Assembly: GCF_008831285.2 (NCBI RefSeq)
Contig: NC_045140.1
Span: forward strand, 18,474,370 to 18,538,369
DNA from: Nymphaea colorata
Lineage: Eukaryota > Streptophyta > Magnoliopsida > Nymphaeales > Nymphaeaceae
DNA: 64,000 nt
Direction of reading: 5' to 3'
The first letter of the stretch is position 1. Every line of letters starts with the position of its first letter. The notes beneath the pieces are model-generated. The model saw nothing but the letters and a program-made list of their open reading frames with translations. It had not been told where the DNA came from and ran no database searches. Below are positions 10,285-23,139 of this stretch, piece after piece. The position numbers were made by a program, and so were the translations under genes.

Positions 10285-13131
10285 CTATGAACTTTTGCGG
10301 AGTCTTTCAACAATCTCATGCCTGTCAATGAAGCGATCGAGCACCTCTTCATTTGGGATAATGCAATCATCTTCTTTTCCAAACCACTGATAGCGCCGGT
10401 TCGCTATATAGTCATACACTGCATCCCTCAGAGGATCTGGGATTACTAGCAAGAGGCTTAACACCGAGTAAGGCAATGGCAAGTACGAAAGAACCTTGAG
10501 TGCAGCTGCAACAAGAAATAAAAGTTTCACCACCACAGAAGAAAGCTTCCAGATCAACAACAGGAAGAAACAAGGACCTTCTGCATTAAAGATGGGAAAC
10601 CCAAGTAGAAGGGAAAAAACTCGGTTTAATCCTCTGCTGCATACAGTAACTTCAATACAATAGTGGTTCATAAAACAATATATGTTTCTTCAAGAGGGGC
10701 TTGAATGATGACAACCAAACAAAACACAGCAACGAAAGTATGAAGGAAAGGTGCAGAGACCTGAGCCTTCACGAGCAAGCGTGTGGAAGCAGGATAAAAA
10801 CGGAAATAAGCCAAAGATTTTCTGCAAATATGCAGGTGCATAAATGTTATCTGTAGACAAACATATTCCGTATGTTGGAGTAAAGTATCTTGACTCCAAA
10901 AAAGAGTTGTTGGGACTCGGTATCAGCCAAGGAATCTCTATGCACATAGCTATATGCTAGTGACAATATAGCATGGATGACTATCAGACAGGTGTAATAT
11001 ATTTCACTGGAACACTAACCATGGTACTAAAGAGCCATATGACAATCAACACACGAGTTGGTTAACCAAGTCAGACTCTTATTTAGCTAATAATACTGGC
11101 ACTACTGAATGAATATGAAAAGAATAGTGACTATGCTAGTGACAACACGAAAGAATATGCACATAGCTATAATAAAAGTGACAATATAGTTAGGGTGACT
11201 ATCAGACAGATGTAGTATTTCACTGAAACACTATGCATGGTACTAAAGAGCCAAATGACAATCAACACAACAGTTCATTGTCCAAGTCAGGCTCTTGTTT
11301 AGCTCATAACACTGAAACGTTCCAAAAATAAATCAAAAGAAAAAAGAATTTTTGAACAAAAACAGTCAAATCATCGATAGAGTATGTCTCTAGTATGCTG
11401 TCACTTGGCAATTTTCCTGTATTGTAGCATAAACTTCAGTAAGTTCAGCATTTGAACAAAGAAACGAGACAATAAAAACAAATAGTGAAAATAATTATAC
11501 ATGCAAACTGAAAGACCTCTCTATGTGCCCTTGATTGCGAAATCTAACATCAGCACCCTAAGCCTGCCTTCAGGTTATCACTCTTGGTTTCTGAATACTG
11601 ACTTCTTGGTGATATCCTAACAGAATTTCCACACTCTAATGGCTTTCCCTAGTAAAAGGGCACAAGGACAATAACTCAACAAGGGATAATTGCTTGCTTT
11701 ACCTTAAAAAACTAAAAATGTTATGAAAGAAATTTTCCTAAGCTTAAGAAGTAACAACTTTTGGTTAACAAAAATCTTGAATTTGTGCAAACTGAAAGAC
11801 CTCTCTCTGTGCCCTTGATTGCGAAATCTAACATCAGCACCCTAAGCCTGCCTTCAGGTTATCACTCTTGGTTTCTGAATACTGACTTCTTGGTGATATC
11901 CTAACAGAATTTCCACACTCTAATGGCTTTCCCTAGTAAAAGGGCACAAGGACAATAACTCAACAAGGGATAATTGCTTGCTTTACCTTAAAAAACTAAA
12001 AATGTTATGAAAGAAATTTTCCTAAGCTTAAGAAGTAACAACTTTTGGTTAACAAAAATCTTGAATTTGTGCAAACTGAAAGACCTCTCTCTGTGCCCTT
12101 GATTGCGAAATCTAACATCAGCACCCTAAGCCTGCCTTCAGGTTATCACTCTTGGTTTCTGAATACTGACTTCTTGGTGATATCCTAACAGAATTTCCAC
12201 ACTCTAATGGCTTTCCCTAGTAAAAGGGCACAAGGACAATAACTCAACAAGGGATAATTGCTTACTTTACCTTAAAAAACTAAAAATGTTATGAAAGAAA
12301 TTTTCCTAAGCTTAAGAAGTAACAACTTTTGGTTAACAAAAATCTTGAATTTGCAACCCAGGGAGGATGTAATAGTGAGCTGCCAGCATTAATGAAGATC
12401 TTACATCATCATGACAGCTAAAGTCATTTGATAACACGGGCCCCTGATTGAAATTTTCAATGGCTACCTCATCATACAGCTTTTCCATCTGAAGGACATT
12501 ATGTTTTATACTACTTAAGAAAAGAAGAGTAGAAGATTATTAGTAACAAGTCCTTACTCCAGTTACATTTCATTGTTTATATCATGTTTAATCCTGTAAT
12601 GACCATTTCTTTGTGATTGTTCCGTCTCCACCTTTGTATGAATGTGAATGATCTTCTTCTCCTTATTGCAATTAAGACGACAATTTCTATATTTTTCTAC
12701 TGCTTGTTTACTCTTGTCCATTTTGTTCCTCGATTTTTTTATGTAATCCTTTCTGTATTTTCTCTTGCATTTAGTTTCCATGCCAAATAAAATTGGTCTG
12801 TACCGATGACTACATTCATTGCATATTTATTTTAATCCACTATAGCTGTGTCAAAGTATAGGGGTTTTGATGCTCATCACTGTTTTCAGTTCTTTACTGG
12901 TATCATCCAATTTTCTACACTATGTGTGCTCCAACATCATGACTTCATTGCCCAAAATGGTCTAAAAAGTATAGCAATTTGTTAAAGTAAAGTTAGATCA
13001 TATTTTTACTGATAAAGCCACTTTTAAATAGCATAAAACAGATAATTATTGGCTAGTTCATCTGATTCGGGAAAAACAGCAGGTCCTTGCTGCCACCTCC
13101 TGAAAAAGAAGCTTGAAAAAGTAGAATGAAC

Positions 13132-13171
<40 letters not shown>

Positions 13172-15487
13172 TCAATTTTTATGGTGTCATGCTTCATAAC
13201 TATCATGCCTTTGTGGAATTAAAAAAATAAGATGAGAAAAAGTAAAAAAAAAAAGAATACAGGACACAAGCAGTTCCTCTATATAATCAGCTCCACATGA
13301 GCAATCTTCTATTGATGATTTATCATATGTTGATCTTGTCATGTACCAATCAACAACACAAGCTCTATTTCAAGAGTGAATTTTTATAATTAAAACAATG
13401 TCAATCTTCAAATGCCACTTGTTTCTCGTTCATGCTCTTCCACCAGCATCTAGTCGATATTTCAAGTTATTCAATTTCATGCCACTATAAATCTAGGGGT
13501 ACATCTGAATTGACATTCATTGGAACAGGACAGTAGCTGTTAACCAGTTCCTGGGAACAAATGGAGTAATATACTACCCAAGCAACAAACACTATGATAT
13601 GAATACAAAAAGTGGCAATGAGACACTTTATATATTTGTCCCATAAGATTAATGGGCAAAAACAATGACAAGCATCTGGGAGGTGTTTCATAACCATGTT
13701 TTCATCCTCACCCAGGTGAAACCTAATAAGGTTGAGGAATTGCCCAACAAGAAAAGGACATGTCAAGATGCATCATGGAAGGTCCAACAAAGATTTCAAT
13801 TGCCCTAACCAAATAACCCTTGCCTCATATTCTCTTTTTCCACTTGTCACTTTCACCTACTAAGATAGTTCGTCTCTTTTTTCAAATGTTCAGCCAGTTT
13901 TAGTATCACTCCCACCATAAAGTTCATACCTCATAAGTTACATCACTAGTTTTATACTGTCCCAATGTTATGTGATCAAAACTAAGAGCAACCTACACGT
14001 GGTTACATTTTTATAGGCTTTCAACTTCTTCAGGATATTGGACATGAAGTGATTAAAAAGAAAAATAAAAACATCTGATATAAGATCATTCAACGGTGAT
14101 TGACTTGAAAGTGAGCACCACTTCCTACATACCAATTCACTAAGAACCTAAAAGTAAAAGAGAAAAAGTGCTATTAAATCAGCTCCATGGGATGCCCCTA
14201 AGGTCGCAGGGCCAGCAGACAGAGTAGACTTGCATAAACCACTACTAAAAAAATTTTTTGTTCCATGGTCATGACATAAATCTTCATCAACAGATGAGGA
14301 ATGTCTTTCTGTTAGTCATTATTGTCGACGAGCAGATGGTCAATGCCTTTTCTGCCCAGCCATCATAAAATTCAACAATAAAAGGAGGTCTGAAGTTTCT
14401 CAACATAGAAATTATTTATCACACACATTAAAGAAGAGGAAATCAAAACAGGAAAGCAGCCAAGCAAAATTTATCCGAACATAAAATTGACAATAGTCGT
14501 AGTCCTACCACAGTTTTTCAGATTCGCCAGTTATCCAAAAGTCATTCTGAAGTTTAACTAACACATGGTTACACAGGGAAAAAGGGGACAGCCAAAGTAA
14601 GACGATGAAGATGCATCTCAATCGAACACTTCTCTATTAGATCCCGAACGTAAATATCTGTGAAACAACTACAAATGCGAACCTGTGGATCCTTGATGAC
14701 ATAAACCAGGCCCTTCTACAAACAAAAACCGCCTTAAAACAGCTTCACGACCAACCCCACAGAAATTCAAGTACGGTTCGGCGGCTCTTGACTGCACAGC
14801 ACAGAATTTGATCTTCTTGTATTTGTCTGCCCTTATAACCCAGTTCACGCCTTCCACATCAAACCCCAATTCATTGGAACCATCAGAAAATTGTCATCAA
14901 GAAACTACCTCCAATGCAAGTAAAATGACAAAAAGAAAAAGGCAGACATATTTGCACAACAAGAACCAAATTGCATAAAACTACTTAGATGTGGATCATC
15001 GGCAAAGTATCATCTCAGGCAAGAAAAATTGATGGAAAAGAAATATCCGAGAAATAGTTTTACTATATCATTGCAGAAGTAAAACCCAATTTCCTAACTG
15101 GGATACGATCATCAATTCTCACGCAGTGCAAGAATCTTGGCAGAAGTTCAGTACCCACCAGGATTCTTTCGCATTATCATTTCCACAAACAAAACGCAGT
15201 TTCTGAACTATTTGGGATTTGGATCAGCAAATCGACGGTTCCCATGATCACTCATTTAGCAGAAAATTAAGCATACCTTTGTTGCAAAGATGGCAGACCC
15301 CATCATACACAACCACACCGGGCTGAAGCAGGCACGGTGTGGCAGTATCGCTTAGCCCCTGGTGTAATACAGTACATGACCCATCTTCCCCGGCAACACT
15401 ATAGGGCCTACCCGAGAAGGAGAAGCAAGAGCTCGTTACCATATAGGCTGCTCTGCTATATCGTGCAATACACTTGTTCAGCATCAT
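10285..15487 (-). CDS. DCC (DUF393) family thiol-disulfide oxidoreductase-like protein
   Basis: Three exons on the minus strand: 15277-15487, 14683-14850 and 10285-10505. They total 600 nt, giving 199 residues. The reading frame joins cleanly at both junctions (CNK/GVNWV and QGST/AALKV). The motif YDGVCHLC (DGxCxxC) at about residues 61-68 gives the DCC family its name and is the presumed redox pair. The core then follows family patterns: ADKYKKIKFCAVQS, FLFVEGPG, LKVLSYLPLPYS and RRYQWFGKEDDC. The first 50 or so residues, starting MMLNKCIARYSRAAY, are Ser/Arg/Ala-rich and poor in acids, which suggests an organelle presequence, probably mitochondrial (inference). The second intron is 4.2 kb and repeat-filled. 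Substrates are unknown for the family. The exon-2 acceptor (GGAAG) has a poor pyrimidine tract, so that boundary is the least certain. Confidence 0.9.
10950..11310. repeat. Diverged direct duplication inside the DCC intron
   Basis: 10957-11100 resembles 11165-11310. Both carry GACTATCAGACAG, ATGGTACTAAAGAGCCA and ATGACAATCAACACA in the same order. Divergence is far higher than in the 284-bp array next to it, so the two duplications are of different age. Confidence 0.75.
11502..12353. repeat. Three near-identical 284-bp tandem units in the DCC intron
   Basis: Units start at 11502, 11786 and 12070, each with TGCAAACTGAAAGACCTCTC. I can see only two differences: CTCTAT against CTCTCT near the start of unit 1, and TTGCTTACTTT against TTGCTTGCTTT in unit 3. 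There is no open frame or element terminus. The near identity points to recent amplification or recent homogenisation. Confidence 0.95.
13132..13171. repeat. (TA)n(CA)n microsatellite in the DCC intron
   Basis: Short compound dinucleotide tract, TA then CA. Confidence 0.95.
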
Positions 15488-18402
15488 TCCGGCGTCACCG
15501 TTTCAACCGCATAGAATGAAGACGACGCATGATGTACTAAAAATCGTTGCAAGAAACTTGCGGGTTGGTTTTCTGTTTCAATCGGACTCTGGGTAGGGCG
15601 GTAAGGACAAAAGAAACACGGAGAATTTCTCTCTGACGGCATTCTCTTGAACATATTTTAGAAATGAGCTAGTTCTGCTTAATTGACATCATAATTCATA
15701 GGCTCTCCTGCTTCCGGAAGCTGCAGAATAAAGACCAGCTTTCCTGCCGTTGATAAGGTAAAGTATAATTAATAAAATAATAATAGTCACAACGTCAAAT
15801 GCCTTTCAACCAGAAAAAGTACGGTGATTCATACTCATCCCACCGGTTTGCCTTTCAAACAGCATGACATCCATGGATAGTTTAAATCAATTCTTATGAA
15901 TGAGATCATTTGCCCCTACTTCAACACAAGAGAAACCTGTACTTTTTTTCTGTAGAACCTTTTATATCTTGGTCCTAACTCAACATTAAACAAGTAACAA
16001 CCAATTGAATACTTGTATATGAAATTCGTTAGATTGGTTTGCCATTTCCAAAGGATATAATTGACAAATCGGTGTCACAAAAATCTTTCTTCTTGTAAAA
16101 TATTCAGCGAGAAAAGCATTGTTAGATTTATTTCATCAATTATTTCATATATTTTGTTCCTGATTTAGTGATAAGTTATTTTATATTCTTTTATTGCTTA
16201 ATGCAGATGAAGTGTCTAGGTCATCTTGGCTTTTAATTAAACTGATCCACTGGATTCGCTTTTTCTTTTAGCTGCATGTCAGAAGAGCTAAATGGCACAT
16301 CTATCATGAACACAGACAAAAATGTGTTTCCAATGAGGTAGCTAGGTGGTTAGCTTATACTTTTGCAGCTAAGTAATTACTACGGTTCCTGACCTTAAAA
16401 AAAAAATTGAAAAAGAAAAGGAAGACAAGGTTGAGTGAGATATGATCTATTCTTTCAGAAAAAATTCTAAATGGGAATGCAAATGTCACAAGAGTTTGGA
16501 GCTGGATCTGATCCTGGTTTGACCCACATTGCTAGATTCTGAGATTCAAGATGGTGTTCGAGTCTCATGTACTATCTTGTCTGAAGATAATGGTCTTTTG
16601 CATGAATTCAAGATTAGACACTTCCCGCTCTGGCTTAGACCTGACTTTTAGTTAAGCTAAAATATTGTTGTGAAGATTTTTCATTAATGTATTATTATCT
16701 GAGGTCCCCAATTTGATTTACCATGGCTTTTTGTGTGAGTCTCTTGTGAGTTGACCTTGTCGCATCACCAAAGCTGTGGATCACGAACACACAACGATCT
16801 TGGTCAGAAACTAATGAGGATACGCGGTCAAGCTTAATGATCATTGTTCTTCCTTTGCTTTTGGATTCTGATCAATTTTTTGTGAGAAAATTAGTAGAAA
16901 ATTCGAATTATTATATTTTTCTGTTATTTTTATGTTTTTTGAATTTTTGAAACGTCCTGAGATTTTCTTGAGAAAAACAAACTTCCCACTTAATATCCAA
17001 GAACAACCACACTGATAAAAATACTAATAGGGTGTTTGGAAACAAGAACAATGTTTTCTTTCGAACACAATGTGTCATGAATATATCGGAAAGATTGGGA
17101 TAGGTTGGTTCATGGAATACTAGATTGTAGCGTTCTTATCAAAGATATGTTGGGTGGTGGGTGCTAAACTAGGCTTCTACCTACATACACAAAAAGGTAT
17201 ATATCTAATTGAGTTGAGTATAAACATCAACAATTAGAGACTGTACCCTTGCCACACCCGCATCCTAATTCCTAGGCAACTCTGTGTGGTGACATATACA
17301 CAAGGGCAGAGGCAAGTGTGGGCACTGTGTGGGCAATTTCCCATACTGATCCACAAGAAATTTTCTATTTTATATTTTGGTATTTTCGAAAATTTTCTTC
17401 ATTTAACCTTAAAAATTTAGAGTTTTACAACTAGTATCCTTTAAACAGAATTTCTGGCCTCCGCCTATGCAGTGAGCAATTATCATTAAGCTTAATCCAA
17501 CTATCACCTTTCTGAAAAATGAATGCATGGGTACCTGCTTGCTGCTTAACATTGTACTTCTTGGGCTTTTCTGAATGCCATAAGCGGACCTGGTTTGTTT
17601 GGAAATATTGAACCCTCTTGATTTCGTTCATTAATCTGAAATTTGAGGTGCCTCCCAACAGAATTTCAATCAAGCATTTCACTTATTTTGGATTTTCATT
17701 TGATTGCTGGTTTTTTGAATTCTCTTCAATTTTACCATATCATTTAACTTGCGTTTTACATTGTAAATATACGTTCTGTTCAGAATTGTGATGTTCATAT
17801 CATCTGCTGGCATTTTACTCTGAACTGAAATAATTTTCCACCTCCAGAGTATCATTTTGGACTGGCTACTGTACTATGCTCCCTTTGACTCTCCAAGGAA
17901 CAGAGGAGACACTACAGCAAAGTACATTATCGTGTCTGGAAAATGGAAAACGTAGCAGCTCTTGGTCACAGTTAAATGAAATGAGACTGAAAATTTGAAA
18001 AAAGACAAAAATTGTTTGTGGAAGAAGATACCTGAAAAAAAAAAATACCATGTGTCTAAAAAAAATACCATGCTTTCGTTTCAAGAAACGTGATATCGTT
18101 TATGTATGGTCTCACCTTTTTTCCTAGATCAAGAATATGGTTTTCTAAAATATGTATTTTATGTCCTTGCATTTCAAAACTGCAATGATGATCTTATCAA
18201 ATGCCATTTAAAGCAAAGGGAGTCCCCTGCTGACCTGCTCTTTGCTGAACTTGCAATTCTGCAATATGTACCCATCTTCCAGTGCTTGCGATTCAAACAG
18301 TTCATAATGAAACTCTTTTTCTTTTGACAAAGTTAAACTGTTTTTCTTGGTGGCATCTTTCTTTTTTTTTTGGACAAAGTGGGAACATAAAAGCATGACA
18401 TG
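15488..18402. other. Intergenic, no gene seen
   Basis: It includes the second copy of the repeat at 20-235 (about 15960-16155) and the partner of the inverted repeat at 5445-5640 (about 18090-18230). The first 200 bp or so should contain the DCC promoter, but no clear TATA box stands out. Open frames are short and lysine/phenylalanine-rich. Confidence 0.55.
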
Positions 18403-18537
18403 AAAAGCGCATCGGCGACGCAGCCGTGATGTAGAAAGCTAGCGTTTAAAAGTACATAGAATGCGCCTTCCTGTTGCCGAGGACGGTGGCGCCGCTCTTC
18501 TCTACAAGTATTTAGGCCGATGTCACCGATGCGCTTT
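18403..18537. repeat. Short inverted repeat around a GC-rich core
   Basis: AAAGCGCATCGGCGAC near 18404 pairs with GTCACCGATGCGCTTT at 18522-18537, with one mismatch in 16. AAAGTGGGAAC occurs as a direct repeat just outside both arms (about 18376 and 18581). The core holds an 18-mer, GCCGAGGACGGTGGCGCC (18476-18493), that recurs near 27.4 and 29.4 kb. Confidence 0.6.
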
Positions 18538-18858
18538 CTACAATCCAAACTCTCTCTTTTTCCTTTCTGTTCTTGACAATAAAGTGGGAACGTATAGCAT
18601 ACAGAATTCAGGCCAGATAAAGACAGGCGCGAACTGGCTGGCCCTTTTCTTCTTGTTAAAGTCTTTCCAGCAATAACATGCATACTGTTATTTCCGCAAT
18701 AACAATATAGAAAATTGGGTTTATGTCCGCAGATCGCACCTATCAAGAAAAACTATTTTGTTTCAGTACAACATGAACATCTGATAATGCTTTTCCCGAT
18801 GAATATATTTTACAGGTGTAAAAAATCCATTCCTACTTATGAATCATATATTACTTTT

Positions 18859-18860
<2 letters not shown>

Positions 18861-18924
<64 letters not shown>
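18861..18924. repeat. (TA)n microsatellite at the edge of block B copy 2
   Basis: About 60 bp of alternating TA, immediately before TAGCACTTACAGTAA, which opens block B. Confidence 0.95.
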
Positions 18925-18925
<1 letters not shown>

Positions 18926-20912
18926 CACTTACAGTAATCACACCGACAACATACTATCTTGGCGACTATCTACCCCACCAATTATACTACACTTCACGGT
19001 CAAAATCAGTTGTATATGTCAATTTGGGATAGGAAGGGGGTGGAGGAGTGGTTTACTCTTGCCTCTTTGTGCACATAACATCAAGTCGCCTGAAGTAACT
19101 TTTAGTTTTCCACGGTTTTTTGAATTTTCAATTATTTTAAAGCAGGCTTCGAGTTTTTAAAACATTAACGAAATTGAAAAATATGGATTAATTCACACTA
19201 ATTTGATGAGGCAGATACGGCCCGATTCTTATTGTCGCTGCATTAGCATACTAAAAAATATAAAGGCCCCCTTCAAGAAAAATCTTAGACCCTTCAAATG
19301 CGTAATAAAATAATGAAGAGCACTATTACCCATTAAACTAAATCCTACTAAATTATGTGGGTCCTTGTTGCCCCACACAAGCCCTGCCAATGGTTGCCAG
19401 CAAAATCATTCACTTCTATATGTCGCTCGGCAGGACAAGGCTATGACGATTTCAAGCAGAGACAGATTCGCTTTGATGTTGAAGATTGTAATCCTGACAA
19501 TGAAAATATCTGGCTTTTGGGAGTTCCTATTCGACTGAATTCTTGTGGACAGTGGAATCACTTACCGGATGGTTAGACTAACCTGTTAATTTGGAAGTAA
19601 TTCTTCTTGCTATTTCTATTCCTGTTCTCATTCTTTGCTTTTCTGATGAATAAAAGAAGGGAACGCTAACTCCCAGCACGCCTGTGTTCCAAAATTATTC
19701 ACTTCTAGAACCAATTTCGACAAAAATGAGTTCACAGTTAATTTAATACTTGGAGAATGCAGCTCCGGCTAAAATGTAACGGAACATTTTAAAGGAGGAC
19801 ACGGCCTGGCCCATATATGGCTGTTTCATTTTGAGGCATCTCCTTAGATCCAAATCCGATCTTAGATCTGGGCTGAGAGAGATTCAATACTTTGTATGAG
19901 ATTTAAGATCCAACTGAGGGAGAAGGTCTGTTCTGAAATCTGCAGTTTCAAATATACAAGGATCCAAAATCACCTCGGAGCTTAGTCAAAGCCTTCAAAT
20001 TTGTCATTTCCACATTTTTGTATCTTCTTGTTTGCTGGAGGAAAGTTGAAAAGGATATGTTAGTTCCTCATGCCTAATTGTATACGTTATTACATCTTAC
20101 AGCCTCCTGACGACAAGCGACCTTCTTGGCAAGCTGTCTGTCCACATCTTTGTCATTGAAAGTATTTAAAAGTTCAATTGCAACTCAGTTTCGAACTCGT
20201 TCATTACTCTTCCTCATGAAGTCTGGGTTAAAGCTGCATTTGGATTGAAATAAGATTTGGATCCCAACATTAACTCGGAACCCAATATGTACAGTAAGCT
20301 GTCATTGATCTAGTCAGAACCACTTGCAACCGTGACCACCTCTTAGACAATGAAAGGTTGTTATTGTATCCATCAAGGAATCAAGGTGGAAAGAGATGCA
20401 AAGATCGTCGCCTCTGTTTGAGTATTTGCCATTGCTGTTCGTTGTTATTTATGTCATATTGATCACGAAAACTTAATCGAAAAAAGCTGTCATGACTATT
20501 CTTGTGTTCTTTCGTGTCTGATTGGTGTGCTTGTGAGTTGATTTTCGTGAGATAGTATCAGAGAAACGAACCAGGCCGTGTCTCCACTTCGGTCGCTGCT
20601 TCTTCTTCGTGGCATCGAGATGGAAATGAATGCCTCTTCCAACCAAGCAAAAATTGTTGTGCAAGAGAACCAACTTCTTAACATCACCACCACATCATTC
20701 ATCGGCAATGAGTATCTCACTTGGGCGAAATCTGTCAAACTCTACCTCAGTGGCAAAGCCAGGGTTCTTATTTAACACCACGCGCACATTCATGAGGGAA
20801 GGGGATTTGGTACGAGTAGATAATCAGCCCATATAAGAACATATATACATGGACAATAACTAGCATATATAGACATTTACGTGTTGATTCTCATGAAATC
20901 AAAATAGTAAAT

Positions 20913-20945
<33 letters not shown>
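18925..20945 (+). mobile_element. Block B copy 2: Copia-like retrotransposon remnant
   Basis: The longer of the two B copies. TAGTATCAGAG (about 20554-20564) resembles the initiator-Met-tRNA primer-binding site (TGGTATCAGAGC) of Copia elements. A gag N-terminus follows, encoding KIVVQENQLLNITTTSF and then EYLTWAKSVKLYLSGKARVL before a stop at 20773-20775. Nothing downstream of gag remains. 19690-20340 also matches 42530-43080 (block B3). The element class rests on the primer-site resemblance and the gag motif only. Confidence 0.6.
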
Positions 20946-20948
<3 letters not shown>

Positions 20949-23139
20949 GCTTTCCATTAGTTGAGCATACATACTGAGTTTCTTGCCAGCCAAACGCCCA
21001 ATGCTGGTGCTCGACTCATGGAAATCCAGTCTAATTATGTTGCCTCATTGACATCTACTGGATTTGCATAAAACCAAATCCCCGATTTAATGCCAAACTC
21101 GTAGGTTTCTACGATGATGCAACTGTCCTTGACATATCAGAATTTGACAATGCAGAATTTGATGTTCATCATCTTAGGTAAGGTTCAAATATGAGATAAT
21201 CACAATTATAAAAGCAAATCATCATCATGTCATGACTGGTCATAGTCACATGACTTGACAAGAAGGTCTCTCACATATACCACGACATGTAAAGACCACT
21301 CAATGGCCACGATAACACAATTCTAATTCACATGCAAGGCTTGCATGTACATATCATTCTCATTCATTTCATTCACATGCACATCGTTCACATACATTTC
21401 ATTCATATTCTTTCATTTTCATTAGCTTTAGTGAATTGACAGTTCTTATAGGTGCAAACACAGGCACATGCACACCGCGGGTGGCCTATAACCGGAAGAC
21501 AACCCCCGTGGTGGCCCAGAACAATATGGATTCATTCCCGCTGCAGCGGTAGAGCACTCGTCCATTGATGTGTGAATTCCAAGAAGAGATACTCAGTTTT
21601 CCCTAGAAGACCCAGTTTGGGAAGTTGGGAGCCCAATGTTCCAAGCACATCACACAACAATACCCTGAGGTCTTGCACCGCCTGCACTCCGAATAGGCGA
21701 GACCAGTGACGAAGGCGGACAACTCCCAAACATAATGTCACAACCCATTGGTCTCTCATATCTTATTCTTTCATTCTTTATCGTTATAATTGCACATTCA
21801 CAAAATGGCTGGCTAGCTCATGAGGTTGGTTCACTCCATGAGTGCACTCACACCTCCAAATGCCTCCACACGAGGGCTACACATATCATTAACATTTTTA
21901 GCTAGCCGTCATAATAATATGGGTACAACTACATTTCAATCTCATTTAATTGCATTATTGCTCATAGCAATGCATATATAACACATCACAATATTCATTT
22001 TGATCAAACACATCAATCACATCTTTCAAAACTTAGCAAAACCACGAAGAGTAGTCTCGATCTGTGATTGGCTCATAGTTGTCCTAGGCAATTATCATTC
22101 TAGGATGCTTTCTAATGCACAATTGGGGCCGAGATGATATTCGACACAATACCCCACCACATCTGTCCTAAGCAGTTGTCAATTCTAGCATGCACATGCA
22201 AATACGTAATAGTTTTCAAAACAAGCTTCTAATAGCTTTCCAAAACAAAACTTATCACATAACAAATCATTCGTTTGCATACATACATTCACTTACAAAA
22301 CAATCGTTCGATCACGTCACAATCGTAGGATCCCATGATTAAAAAAAAAAAACACATTCACATGTTGGACCCAGCAAAAATTTTGCCTGGAACGCCGCCA
22401 TACCTGTCGCACGTCCACAAAACACCCAAAATGCCTCGAGCTTCGAATCTGGTTGCTTAAGGTCTACGAGACGTGCTCGGTGTACCTACAAACATAAGCA
22501 AGAGATAAGATTTCTATTAGTTTCACTTTACAATGTATAGAAATGTAAAATATAATCATTGAGGCATGTCACCGCCTGAAGAAGGTGTCGACGGGTAGTG
22601 TTGACCCACAAGGCCCTCCAATAGGCCTCTCTCTAAATTTTTGAGGTTGTGACCAAACATCTAAACTCAAAGCTTCAATCAATCTATCACTAACACATTT
22701 CTCATTTGCTTTCTTTAGTTGAAGTATCTTCACAATAATACACCCAACTTACATGCTCTTTCCCAACCAACAACGTAATTTGCCCATTGACAATAACATG
22801 TGTCACGTGATCACTAAGACGGTTCTAAATCTTCTCAACCACATCAAACTTCTACCATGTTTTCAAATAGCTTCGAGAACCAACTTATCATGCTAAAAAG
22901 GGCATTATAAGCTGAGACAAAGAAATATTCATCCAAATCAAGTGTCTCTGTTTCTCTTTATGCTATTGAAGAAGGTGAAGATGCTTAAAAAAAAAAAACA
23001 TTAGCACAAGCATTCAATAATATGGGAAGGGCAGAGATGGATAGAAGAGATGGATAGAAGGATCAGAAGGTTCTTTTTTGCAAGTTTACTTCCTTTTAAT
23101 GTAGCCAGAACTCCTTATTGAAAAATTGTTGTTACAGGT
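20946..23139. other. Repeat-like intergenic sequence, no gene seen
   Basis: Composition shifts from TA-rich to CA/TCA-rich, for example a run of CATTCACATGCACATCG-type words near 21360-21420. It contains phrases suggestive of old retrotransposon sequence, but I could not identify a domain, terminal repeats or a target duplication. Confidence 0.45.

Noticed and set aside
19355..19576. 73-residue frame in block B2
   Set aside because: It is broken in the B1 copy by stops and no domain is recognised; it is part of the retroelement remnant.
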